64,000 nucleotides of DNA from positions 98,521 through 162,520 of the forward strand of contig WRAS01000001.1 of NCBI GenBank assembly GCA_009780065.1, written 5' to 3'. Within the stretch, counting starts at the first letter, position 1. Each line of letters opens with the position of its first letter. The notes beneath the pieces were generated by a model, which was given only the letters and a program-made list of their open reading frames with translations, did not search any database and was not told where the DNA came from. A program made the position numbers and the translations under genes. Of the stretch, positions 53,302 to 61,193 are shown piece by piece. The stretch comes from Bacillota bacterium (GTDB taxonomy: Bacteria > Bacillota > Clostridia > Christensenellales > UBA1242).

Positions 53302-53427
53302 AGTATATGAAATGAAATTTGAGAGGGATAATATGTTTAATCTTGCAAGACAAGTATGATAAATTATAACAATTGATATTGTCGGTTTAATAGAAACAAT
53401 TCACGCAAGTGTATACCAGTATAAATG

Positions 53428-53436
53428 TGGTAAAAT
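53428..53436 (+). promoter_or_regulatory. Extended -10 (TGGTAAAAT) of the DUF6884 gene
   Basis: TGG-TAAAAT is followed by 6 nt (ACAAAC) and the ATG at 53443, without a Shine-Dalgarno. Confidence 0.5.
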
Positions 53437-53442
53437 ACAAAC

Positions 53443-53850
53443 ATGAAAGTAATTTTGATTTCGTGTGTTTCAAAAAAAATAGATAAGTCAGCCAAGGCAA
53501 AAGATTTGTACATAAGCCCATTATTTATAAAGTCTCTTGTGTATGCCCAGAAGTTAGGTTCGGACAGGATTTTTATTTTATCTGCAAAATATGGATTAGT
53601 GGACAGTGAACAAATTATTGAACCATACGATGAAACACTTAATACAAAAGGTATAGAAGAAAGAAAAAACTGGGCAGATAAAGTTTTACAGAATTTGAAA
53701 AAGGTTGCAGATTTACAAAAAGATGAATTCATCATTTTAGCGGGGCAGAACTATTATGAATTTCTTGTTCCAAGTCTTGTAAATGTCAAGTTACCACTTG
53801 GGCGATTGTCAATTGGCAAGAGATTACAATGGCTGAAGGAGAACACATAA
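53443..53850 (+). CDS. DUF6884 / YaaA-like protein
   Basis: This 135-residue protein carries the phrase set of the DUF6884 family: ILISCVSKK at the N-terminus, AKDLYISPLFIKSLVYA, FILSAKYGLVDSEQIIEPYDETL and IILAGQNYYEFLVP. The family is related to YaaA (peroxide stress, DNA-binding) and to the catalytic-like domain near archaeosine and deazaguanine enzymes. The biochemical role is not established. The Cys in ISCVSK and Tyr/Glu in SAKYGL...EPYDETL are the conserved residues. It overlaps the next gene by one base (TAATG), so the two are coupled. The pairing with a GIY-YIG-like protein suggests a nucleic-acid function. Confidence 0.72.
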   Translation: MKVILISCVSKKIDKSAKAKDLYISPLFIKSLVYAQKLGSDRIFILSAKYGLVDSEQIIEPYDETLNTKGIEERKNWADKVLQNLKKVADLQKDEFIILAGQNYYEFLVPSLVNVKLPLGRLSIGKRLQWLKENT

Positions 53851-54422
53851 TGTTAATTTATGCAAAAGATTGCAGGTATAAATTGTTCTTGAAAACAATC
53901 CCAGGTGATAAACCTGGTTGGTACAAGTGGTACGCACCGATTGAAAGTGTAAATGTACTATTAAATTCGTCACATATAGAAGGTAAATTTTTTGAAGACA
54001 TATTGCCGTTGCTTTCAAAAATTGAACATGAAGGGAAAGCATATTATTGTATTTATGTTGGACAGGCGGTGAAAGAATCAATTCGTGCCAGATTAGACTG
54101 GCATGTTAATCAAAAGCATACGCGAACTGCGGTGGAAAGTGGTTTTTTATCCACGTTCAGAAAGACAATTGCAAGTTTGATTACAGGCGACCAAATGGAC
54201 GAGGTTGCAACAAACGATTTGATTGATACACTAGTGGTGGATTATTACTCTGTGGACTTTATAATCAAAAGTGATGAGGCGCGCAAAGTAATTGATGGAA
54301 TTGAAAGATATGAAATGAATAATATTGTTTCTCCCTTGAATATTCAAGGTAATAAGCGCGTGGAAGTTATGGCATTCAAAAAAGAATTGATGAGGGTAAG
54401 AAAAAACGCGAAAAAGGGCTGA
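53850..54422 (+). CDS. GIY-YIG-like nuclease-domain protein
   Basis: This ~190-residue protein has features of the GIY-YIG nuclease fold. KPGWYKWYA stands for the GIY strand, YYCIYVGQA for the YIG strand, RLDWHVNQKH holds the following Arg and His, and IERYEMNNIVSPLNIQGNKR holds the Glu and the PLN-x-x-GN phrase that end many uncharacterised GIY-YIG proteins. SIRARL and FLSTFRKTIASLI are consistent. The ORF track starts at 53829; I use the ATG at 53850, which has AAGGAG 8 nt upstream and overlaps the DUF6884 stop (TAATG). Co-translation with DUF6884 suggests a two-protein unit in nucleic-acid processing. A defence role is possible but unproven. Confidence 0.6.
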   Translation: MLIYAKDCRYKLFLKTIPGDKPGWYKWYAPIESVNVLLNSSHIEGKFFEDILPLLSKIEHEGKAYYCIYVGQAVKESIRARLDWHVNQKHTRTAVESGFLSTFRKTIASLITGDQMDEVATNDLIDTLVVDYYSVDFIIKSDEARKVIDGIERYEMNNIVSPLNIQGNKRVEVMAFKKELMRVRKNAKKG

Positions 54423-54426
54423 TGTA

Positions 54427-54456
54427 TTGCATCTTGCTTTTGAATTATGGTAAAAT
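54427..54456 (+). promoter_or_regulatory. Promoter TTGCAT-18-TAAAAT of the sigma-like gene
   Basis: TTGCAT (54427-54432), an 18-nt spacer ending in TGG (extended), and TAAAAT (54451-54456) are followed by 5 nt and an ATG at 54462. The ORF-track start at 54447 overlaps the -10 box. Confidence 0.55.
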
Positions 54457-54461
54457 GTGTA

Positions 54462-55085
54462 ATGGAATATCCACCACCATTAAGTAATCAAGAGCAAGAC
54501 GAATATCTAAAAAACATTTCAAGTTGTGCAAACGCACGAGACAAATTGGTAAGGCACAATTTATTTCTGGTTGCAAGGTTTGCCAGAAGTTTTCACAATA
54601 TTTTCAAGTATGAATTTGATGATTATTTTCAAGAGGGATGCAAAGGGTTGATTAGTGCAGTCAATTCATATAACCCAGATAGGGGTACCTTTTCGACTTG
54701 GGCAGGTACATGTATCCACAATGTAATATGTGTGTACATACGTAAATTTGTCAAGGAAGGCGAGTTTAATGCAAAATATAGGGCGTTTAGTTTGGATGAA
54801 AATATTGAAAAAAACGGAGAACAAACGCCTCGTGCTGACATAGAGACTGCATATTCTGTGCCATTCACAGACAGGGTAGACAACCAAATTGTTGGTGGAC
54901 AAAAATTTGCAAAATTGAAAAGTAGGGATGCGTCTGGTCTAATGACACAGGTAATTGCAATGCGTCATGGGTTTGATGGGCACAGCCCAATGGGCGTAGG
55001 AGAAATTGCGCAGACACTTGGAAGCACCAGAGGAGCAATTAACGGCAGACAAAGTATGGCAATGACAATTATGCGTGAAAACTAG
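54462..55085 (+). CDS. RNA polymerase sigma-70-family factor
   Basis: This 207-residue sigma factor has regions 2 and 4 but little between. Region 2 is clear: LVRHNLFLVARFARSF (2.1), FDDYFQEGCKGLISAVNSYNPDRGTFSTWAGTCIHNVICVYIRKFV (2.2-2.4, with the core-binding DDxxQEGxxGL). Region 4 is VIAMRHGFDGHSPMGVGEIAQTLGSTRGAINGRQSMAMTIMREN, an HTH binding the -35 element, ending the protein. The order and residues are those of RpoD/SigF-like factors rather than ECF factors. The start is set by an extended -10 box 5 nt upstream. It immediately follows the DUF6884/GIY-YIG pair but has its own promoter. No anti-sigma factor is adjacent. Confidence 0.82.
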   Translation: MEYPPPLSNQEQDEYLKNISSCANARDKLVRHNLFLVARFARSFHNIFKYEFDDYFQEGCKGLISAVNSYNPDRGTFSTWAGTCIHNVICVYIRKFVKEGEFNAKYRAFSLDENIEKNGEQTPRADIETAYSVPFTDRVDNQIVGGQKFAKLKSRDASGLMTQVIAMRHGFDGHSPMGVGEIAQTLGSTRGAINGRQSMAMTIMREN

Positions 55086-55170
55086 GAAAGTCTTTGCGCG
55101 AAAATTTTCGACAAATTTTGTGCAGGGTAGTGTGACAAGAAAATTGGTTAGGTGTGCATATATATATTTC

Positions 55171-55386
55171 ATGTATGCAAAAATAAAGTTTAACCAAATT
55201 GGCGACCTTGTTCAAATTTCTCAGTTCAGTGGATCTGCCCCGTGTCAAATTCTTTCGCTAAATTCCGCAAAGTGTGAGGAAGATTTGGTTGGTCGTGAAA
55301 TTCAAGTTCGTATTGTGACGGCTAAACTGGTTCGTGAGGTTGGTTCATATTATGTCGTGGAAAATGGTATAGTAACACTTAGATAA
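55171..55386 (+). CDS. Small hypothetical protein
   Basis: This ORF of about 71 residues (MYAKIKFNQIGDLVQISQFSG...YYVVENGIVTLR) is beta-rich, with KIKFNQIGDLVQI and REIQVRIVTAKLV strands that would suit a small SH3- or OB-like barrel. The ORF track extends it to 55075 inside the sigma gene, but that part (MKTRKVFARKF...) overlaps in another frame and looks non-coding. I use the ATG at 55171, 6 nt after a TATATA run, as with other leaderless starts, although the -35 is poor. I do not recognise it. It lies just after the sigma gene and may be co-regulated. Confidence 0.45.
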   Translation: MYAKIKFNQIGDLVQISQFSGSAPCQILSLNSAKCEEDLVGREIQVRIVTAKLVREVGSYYVVENGIVTLR

Positions 55387-55414
55387 TTCGACAAGTTTCG
55401 ACATTTAAAATGCA

Positions 55415-55852
55415 CTATCTAAAATAAAAAACATTATCGTGATTATCCACAAATCGGACTGTTCTTTGGCCTTGGACTCTGAATGAAATAGTTTCATTGA
55501 TAAAACTTGGGTATTGAACCATTGTGAATTCTTCGCCGCTAGGCTCTGCTACCCATGCATCAATAAACGTGAAGTGTATATAGCCTCCGCTGCGCTCGTG
55601 AGTACCAATACCAGTGAATCGGCTTTGACCATTGTAAAATATTTGAATTGCGAATGTACCATTGCGCTCGACAAGGAGACGGCTGCCTTCTGTATTATCT
55701 ACCTGTCTGTACATATCGGACGGACTGGAGATTCTGATGACGCCTAGTTCACGATTCATTGTGAAAAATATAAAATAAATGGCAATACCAACCCCAATAA
55801 GGATTTTTAATCCAATTAAGGATAAGAATAGATTACGTCGTCGTCTGGTCAT
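55415..55852 (-). CDS. Small membrane-anchored extracytoplasmic protein A
   Basis: This ~145-residue protein has a basic N-terminus (MTRRRRNLF) and one membrane helix (LSLIGLKILIGVGIAIYFIFFT), followed by an exposed beta-rich domain (VIRISSPSDMYRQVDN..., SRLLVERNGTFAIQIFYNGQ, ISFRVQGQRTVRFVDNHDNVFYF). No family is recognised. The start is moved from 55870 to the ATG at 55852, which has AGGGGG just upstream; the longer N-terminus overlaps the end of the upstream gene. It and the next gene share the same layout and lie head to tail, so they are probably co-transcribed and functionally linked. Confidence 0.6.
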   Translation of the reverse strand: MTRRRRNLFLSLIGLKILIGVGIAIYFIFFTMNRELGVIRISSPSDMYRQVDNTEGSRLLVERNGTFAIQIFYNGQSRFTGIGTHERSGGYIHFTFIDAWVAEPSGEEFTMVQYPSFINETISFRVQGQRTVRFVDNHDNVFYFR

Positions 55853-55866
55853 ATTTCCCCCTATCG

Positions 55867-56391
55867 TCAAGAACTTGGTAAAATGTGCTCTGGCGGAGTT
55901 ATATAAAACTCTAGCACACTTTGCATTCGTGTCATTGTATATTCCTCTTCTTGGCGGTCGTATTCGATAATTACTGATGTAGTTATCATAGTTTCAAAAA
56001 TTATGTGATGTTGGGTTGTCCGCATGTTAAAGATGAATAACTCGCCCCCTATTATTCCGTGTAAGGTGGCAGAAGCGCCGCGTCTGTTGTTTCGAAAGTT
56101 GCTGACAATAAGTGTATATGTTGCATTGTGCGGGTTTGCAAATGTTATCGTAAAGGTGCGAAAATTTTCGTCAAAACGCGCGTGGCTGGTATCATTCACT
56201 ATAAGATTTATTCCGCCTTGATCACCTTGGAACATGTCGCCCCTTACTGCGCGGATATAATATGCTCTACCTGCGGTCAGTCGAAGATCGTTACTAGCCC
56301 CACTATTATTAAAAATAAAGAAAAACAAAAGCATGCCTATCGCAATCAAGGCAAAAACAATGATAACTATGGCAAGAACTCTTCGACTCAT
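55867..56391 (-). CDS. Small membrane-anchored extracytoplasmic protein B
   Basis: This ~174-residue protein opens with MSRRVLAIVIIVFALIAIGMLLFFFIF (basic start plus membrane helix), then a beta-rich exterior domain (LRLTAGRAYYIRAVRGDMFQGDQGGINLIV, RTFTITFANPHNATYTLIVSNF, ASATLHGIIGGELFIFNMRT). It resembles the preceding protein in plan but not in sequence. The ORF track starts at 56409 with a TTG; the ATG at 56391 is better, since TATAAT lies 9 nt upstream. It is the first gene of the pair and ends 15 bp before the start of protein A. No family is recognised; a cell-surface or secretion accessory role is inferred from position only. Confidence 0.6.
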   Translation of the reverse strand: MSRRVLAIVIIVFALIAIGMLLFFFIFNNSGASNDLRLTAGRAYYIRAVRGDMFQGDQGGINLIVNDTSHARFDENFRTFTITFANPHNATYTLIVSNFRNNRRGASATLHGIIGGELFIFNMRTTQHHIIFETMITTSVIIEYDRQEEEYTMTRMQSVLEFYITPPEHILPSS

Positions 56392-56506
56392 TCTGTTTTT
56401 ATTATACAATCAAAATTTAAAAACACGAAATGAAATTAAGCACAAAAAATTCGAACAGTTTGATATTTTTGAACTAGATTAATATTTTCTAAATTTGTAG
56501 GACATA

Positions 56507-56531
56507 AAAAACTGGGAGAAACCCAGTTTTT
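56507..56531. terminator. Bidirectional Rho-independent terminator
   Basis: AAAAACTGGG-AGAAA-CCCAGTTTTT is a perfect 10-bp stem with A/T tracts on both sides, about 10 nt after the stop of the minus-strand surface gene at 56541. Confidence 0.85.
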
Positions 56532-56540
56532 GCTTTTTAC

Positions 56541-59435
56541 TTACTTTTCGCTGCGAACCGAGAATTCTTCGTCATTTGCGTAACTGGTGTGTTTTTTTGA
56601 GATATGGCGTTTGAATTTAAAGCGACGTAGAGAGAACGCAACAAGCGCGAAAATTAACGCCAATGCCATGATAATTGATGGAATGATTAGGAAATCCAAT
56701 TGTCCGTCTCGTCTCGTTGGATCTGGCTCCGGGTCAATTGGTGGAAGTGTTCTGTCCGCTTCGGTAACCACTCTGTGGTGGGCGTCGTAATCAATGTTAC
56801 GGCGAGCGTTGTTAAATGCGTCTTCATCAATTTGAACAAGATTTATGGATGCAATTTCGACCTCGGCCCATACTGCACGCCATTCGTTTCCAAATTCGAC
56901 AACAAGCGACAAATCCATAGTAGCTTCCGAGTGTATAAAGAAACTGATTGTTGTCCAGAACCCTGTACCATCTCCGGCAAGGTGGTATGTTGCCATTCGA
57001 TTAAGATAGTATGGTTTCATATCCACAAAGCCACCATCAAAACCATCCAGTCTAAAGGTAATTCCATAGTCTATGTCATCTGGTTCATCCATTAAAAACC
57101 CGTCTGTATTAAAATGTGGAATACGTTCATAGGTTATTGCTTGCCCAGTTCCCGGAATAATGCGCAATGTTATTTGGTATTCAAAAAACATTCCACCTTG
57201 AAGTTCTTCGGTAAGTGTGTTGGAAACAGTTGTGTGTTGGTGTTGGTTGGTTTGTATTCTTAGGATATTGTTAAAGACGGTTGCATTGGCTTGTCCTGTA
57301 GCATCTGGGACAAAGAACATGCTTTCTCCATCAATCTCGAAAGTTACAGGGTTGCCAAGGTTTGCATACGCGTTAACTTCGCTCTGGTTGATGGTGTCAC
57401 GTGTTGTAACCGACATGTTGTCAATAAAAACTATACCAGGTGCACTTTCCGTTTCTTCGGTTCCCATTATGAAAGAAATAGAAACACTGCGTGATGTGAA
57501 TTCTGAATCACGAATTGCAAATGAAAACGGCTGCCAAGGAACGAATCTGTCCAGTGGGGTTAGTGGGGTGTGACTGAGATTGATTCGAGAAATTTCGCGC
57601 CCGCCGAAATCTATGACAGCATAGAGCGTCATTGTGTCGCCCACATGCGGAACAAATTTTGCCATATCAAACCGGATGATGTTATATACACCGCGTTCTA
57701 GTGCGAATTCGTTACTTTCTAATCTTTGCCATGTATTACCACGGTTCTGAAGCATGTATATGTTGTTGTTTGGACTGAAGCCCCCTATAGGGCCTGGATT
57801 AATTGCATTACCATAGTTGCTTGCACCACCAAGACTGGCAAAGCGTGCCCAGTGTGTGTCTTGAGTGTTCACAATACCACTAAGTACAAGAGATTCTTCG
57901 CCATATGTATGTGTCCAACCGGTTGCACGAAGTGGGAAAGGTGTATTCACATTATTAATGGTTCCAAAGTTAAAGTGCGAGTTATTAATTGGGGAAACTG
58001 CCTCGGCTTCGTCACGCTGTGTTAGATAAAACACATGCAAGTCATGACGGTTTGATTCAAAGTATTCGTTGGATATGCGTACAATTGAAAAATCATCAAT
58101 TAAAATCCAGCCAGTAGAAAACACACCATCCTCGCCAATCCAGAATTCAATTTCCAGTTCAATGTCTTCTAATACGGCACCAAGTACAAAGAATGTATTA
58201 AGACTCCAATTGTTTCTGTTTGATTCTGGTTGGGTGATTGTTGGGATATGACCACTGTCAAAACGTTGGATTGTGTTTTGAAGGTGTGTAGGAACTTCGC
58301 GTGTGTCGCGTGTGCGGATGCTGGCGTTACCTAGGCTGTAGAAACTGATCATGTATACCAAATTACGCTCTATTGTAAATGGTGTCTCCAATTGTAGACT
58401 TGCATAGTTTTCATGAGCAGCCAACAACATAACATCATGTGCATGACCACCACTGTGTCCCCATAAAAAGTTAACATCTTCGAAATTCAGTGTGTTTGGC
58501 ACGTTTGGTGTCATTATTGACGTGTTCATGTGTACGTCTGTTTGACGGTCGAAGGCACGAACAAAATTACCAAAATCGTATTCGTCAGTTTTCTCGTCAT
58601 GTTGTCTTAAATCTATTTCACGAATAAAAATATTGTTGCGGTCTTGTTCGTCTTCTAGGCGTGTTTCAAAATCGCCTTGTGTTGTTTCCCAAACACGCAC
58701 ATTGTTATAAAATACGATACCACGGCTGGATGTGTCGCGTGTGCCAAGGTAAAGTCCAAGTTGCATGGATACGGCTTCTCGCGCGTCTGTACGTACAAAG
58801 AAACTTGCAGTTCGCCATGCACTGGCGTTTGGGTCATCCACGTATTGGTCTACGATTTGGTGAATTTGGATGCTGGTATCAATGTCTTGTGTTAGTGGGT
58901 GTGAGGATAAAAGATAAACTGCGTTGTTACTTGCAACAGCATAAAAGTCTACTTCGACAATAAAATAACCGCCAGCATAGAACTCGATATCTTGGCTGGT
59001 GAAGCCTACGTTGGCGACTTCGTTCTCGCTTCGGTTGGTCATGACTAGAAAGTTAATGTCTGTAAAGTCAGTGGGTGGAAGTGTTTGTGTAAAAGACAAA
59101 TTTTCAAGGTTGTTGCTGGAAATAAATTCGTCGTAACGGAACATATTTACAACACCGCCAAGTGCACGGCCAGAAGATCGTTCTTGGTTCCATCCAGGTA
59201 CAGAGTTCGAGAATACACTAGGTGCACTTTCGTAGAAATTCGGGTTGGCAATACTGTCAATTGGTCCGCCAGAAAATGCAACTAAGGATTGTTGTGGTGG
59301 GGTGTGGCGGAAAGCCTCTGGCGTAAATGCCCGAACCAAAGGAGTCAAAGCAGTGGATACAGGCAACGAAGCCAAAAGAAAAGCCATCGCAATTAAAAAG
59401 GCTAATATTTTTGTTCTCTTTCGTCCTACTATCAT
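56541..59435 (-). CDS. Large surface protein, multi-domain, C-terminal anchor
   Basis: This 964-residue protein has a signal peptide (RKRTKILAFLIAMAFLLASLPVSTALTPLV) and a long ectodomain with at least four similar modules. Repeating phrases are GIVFYNNVRVWET, GWILIDDFSIVRI, GIVFIDNMSVTTR and AVWAEVEIASINLVQI, each preceded by a strand set such as AVSMQLGLYLGTR or SVSISFIMGTEE. This is the pattern of carbohydrate-binding beta-sandwich (CBM4/9- or galactose-binding-like) domains. The C-terminus is one membrane helix (LDFLIIPSIIMALALIFALVAFSL) and a basic/acidic tail, with no LPXTG. AAAGGA precedes the ATG. Glycan binding at the cell surface is the best guess; no catalytic motif was found. Confidence 0.78.
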   Translation of the reverse strand: MIVGRKRTKILAFLIAMAFLLASLPVSTALTPLVRAFTPEAFRHTPPQQSLVAFSGGPIDSIANPNFYESAPSVFSNSVPGWNQERSSGRALGGVVNMFRYDEFISSNNLENLSFTQTLPPTDFTDINFLVMTNRSENEVANVGFTSQDIEFYAGGYFIVEVDFYAVASNNAVYLLSSHPLTQDIDTSIQIHQIVDQYVDDPNASAWRTASFFVRTDAREAVSMQLGLYLGTRDTSSRGIVFYNNVRVWETTQGDFETRLEDEQDRNNIFIREIDLRQHDEKTDEYDFGNFVRAFDRQTDVHMNTSIMTPNVPNTLNFEDVNFLWGHSGGHAHDVMLLAAHENYASLQLETPFTIERNLVYMISFYSLGNASIRTRDTREVPTHLQNTIQRFDSGHIPTITQPESNRNNWSLNTFFVLGAVLEDIELEIEFWIGEDGVFSTGWILIDDFSIVRISNEYFESNRHDLHVFYLTQRDEAEAVSPINNSHFNFGTINNVNTPFPLRATGWTHTYGEESLVLSGIVNTQDTHWARFASLGGASNYGNAINPGPIGGFSPNNNIYMLQNRGNTWQRLESNEFALERGVYNIIRFDMAKFVPHVGDTMTLYAVIDFGGREISRINLSHTPLTPLDRFVPWQPFSFAIRDSEFTSRSVSISFIMGTEETESAPGIVFIDNMSVTTRDTINQSEVNAYANLGNPVTFEIDGESMFFVPDATGQANATVFNNILRIQTNQHQHTTVSNTLTEELQGGMFFEYQITLRIIPGTGQAITYERIPHFNTDGFLMDEPDDIDYGITFRLDGFDGGFVDMKPYYLNRMATYHLAGDGTGFWTTISFFIHSEATMDLSLVVEFGNEWRAVWAEVEIASINLVQIDEDAFNNARRNIDYDAHHRVVTEADRTLPPIDPEPDPTRRDGQLDFLIIPSIIMALALIFALVAFSLRRFKFKRHISKKHTSYANDEEFSVRSEK

Positions 59436-59462
59436 TTTTAATTTCCTTTATAAATGACATCA

Positions 59463-59476
59463 TGGGCATATGCCCA
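59463..59476. promoter_or_regulatory. Palindrome TGGGCATATGCCCA upstream of the surface gene
   Basis: This perfect 14-bp palindrome lies about 28 nt upstream of the minus-strand ATG, between a plausible promoter (TTGCTA-17-TAAGTT) and the Shine-Dalgarno. Its position suits an operator or a short RNA hairpin in the leader. Confidence 0.4.
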
Positions 59477-59632
59477 AATTTAAAACTTATTCTATTGTTC
59501 CTCTTTTAGCAACAAAGAATACAACACCTTACCACAGAACGTACTAAAAAATCAAGCAAAAAAAAATTCAAAAACATCTATGCAAAATCGACAATTTGTG
59601 TTAGGGTTTTAGGTAAAGGAGATTTTTAACTC

Positions 59633-61153
59633 ATGAAACTTGCATTAATTGAAATGGGGACTAGTAACTTTCGTTTGATTCTTTCCCACATTAAAGAGGG
59701 CGAGTATTTTGTTCCATATAAAACAATTACCGAAGCCGTAGGAATCGAGGAACAAATAAACTCGGATGCGATGATATCTTCCACAAGGTTTCGCGAATGC
59801 TCTAGTATTCTTCAAATGTTCAAGAGTATTATTGATGCCGAGGGTATAAAGGATATCCAAGTTATTGCAACAAACAGCCTTTCGCATGCAAAGAACTATC
59901 AATCATTTATCGAGGATGCCAAAACACAATTGGGAACAGATGTTCGTGTTATGTCGCCAGAAGGTGAGATGAGTGCGTTATACAGTGCGGTGACAAATAC
60001 ACTGGACGTGCAAAAAGGTACGGTGGTCAGCATCACAACCCAGTGCGTTCGTATAATTAACTATAACCGTAGAATAATTTTGGAAAGCGCAGTTATACCC
60101 ATTGGCACGTTCGGAATATTTAAACAAAGTTCAGACCCAGAAAAGGCAATAGAAGCATTTACCGAGCAATTGAAGAAACACGCCACCATTTTTGAAAACA
60201 TGGATGCAGAAGGTTTGATTATTGGTGTGGGGGAGACATTTTCCGCTTATTCACGTCTTGCGCGTAAAATTACAAAGTACTCTGTGGATATTGAACATAA
60301 CTATCATACATGTAACGAAACATTCGACAAGGTTTTTACGTTTATTAAAGACCTTGATCCAGAAAAGCGTGCAAGGATGAAAGGGGTGTCCACACAGTCC
60401 ATATCTGCTGTGCTTGGTGGTCTTTGTATTATGACCGCGATACTACGTTTTACTGGTGTAAAAAATATTGTAGTAGGAAACATTTACCGCAACAAAGGTC
60501 TGTTGTTTCAGCACACAATTCCATTTACAAGCGAGCGACCAATGCCAGACCTTTTGGGCTATTGCCTAGAGATGACAAAAGACTTTACCGGTTTGGACAA
60601 GGAATCTGGGACACGTATGTATGAACTTGGCCTGATGCTGTTTAAACAATTAAAAGTTCTTCATAAACTGCCGCGTGGTTATGCCAAAGTTCTTCGTGTG
60701 GCGGCACAGTTATATAAACTGGGCGGTGTTGTTAATCCAGTCACGCATGAAAGAAATAACTATCACGCAATTATGAATTCCACACTTTACGGCATTTGTC
60801 ACAAAGATATCGTGCTTGCCTCGTTCTGTGCTGCACAAAAGCGCTGGGAGGACTTTAACCTGTCAGAATGGGTACGCTACAAAGATATCATGACAGAATT
60901 TGACCTTGACGCCGTGCGCAAGATTTCCAATATTCTTGCCATTGCAGACGCCCTTAATATTCGAAACAAAGACGTTGTAAAAGACATAACATGCGATATT
61001 TTGGGGGACAGTGTTATTATTAAATTGGTGACCGATACGGATACAAAATCGTTAAAAGTGGATCCAAAGGCGGCACAAATTGAAATTTATTTTGCAAAAA
61101 AATATGCCAGCGAATTTGAAAGGGCATTTAAAAAGAAACTAGAGGTACTTTAA
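59633..61153 (+). CDS. Ppx/GppA-like protein with degenerate active site
   Basis: This 506-residue protein follows the exopolyphosphatase/guanosine pentaphosphatase plan: an ASKHA fold (MKLALIEMGTSNFRLILSHI, about 1-300) and an HD-like helical domain (residues ~310-500, from RPMPDLLGYCLEM to FDLDAVRKISNILAIADAL). The key residues have decayed. The phosphate-2 loop, normally DIGGGSTEL, reads SITTQCVRI; the first Asp is Glu (IEMGTSN); and the later RADI motif reads STQSIS. This suggests a non-catalytic or altered member. AAAGGAGAT precedes the ATG. trxB and glmM follow downstream (40-bp gap, then a 4-bp overlap), so this is the first gene of a three-gene operon. Confidence 0.78.
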   Translation: MKLALIEMGTSNFRLILSHIKEGEYFVPYKTITEAVGIEEQINSDAMISSTRFRECSSILQMFKSIIDAEGIKDIQVIATNSLSHAKNYQSFIEDAKTQLGTDVRVMSPEGEMSALYSAVTNTLDVQKGTVVSITTQCVRIINYNRRIILESAVIPIGTFGIFKQSSDPEKAIEAFTEQLKKHATIFENMDAEGLIIGVGETFSAYSRLARKITKYSVDIEHNYHTCNETFDKVFTFIKDLDPEKRARMKGVSTQSISAVLGGLCIMTAILRFTGVKNIVVGNIYRNKGLLFQHTIPFTSERPMPDLLGYCLEMTKDFTGLDKESGTRMYELGLMLFKQLKVLHKLPRGYAKVLRVAAQLYKLGGVVNPVTHERNNYHAIMNSTLYGICHKDIVLASFCAAQKRWEDFNLSEWVRYKDIMTEFDLDAVRKISNILAIADALNIRNKDVVKDITCDILGDSVIIKLVTDTDTKSLKVDPKAAQIEIYFAKKYASEFERAFKKKLEVL

Positions 61154-61193
61154 ACAAGTACCTTTTAATTTATATCTATTATAGGAGAATTCT

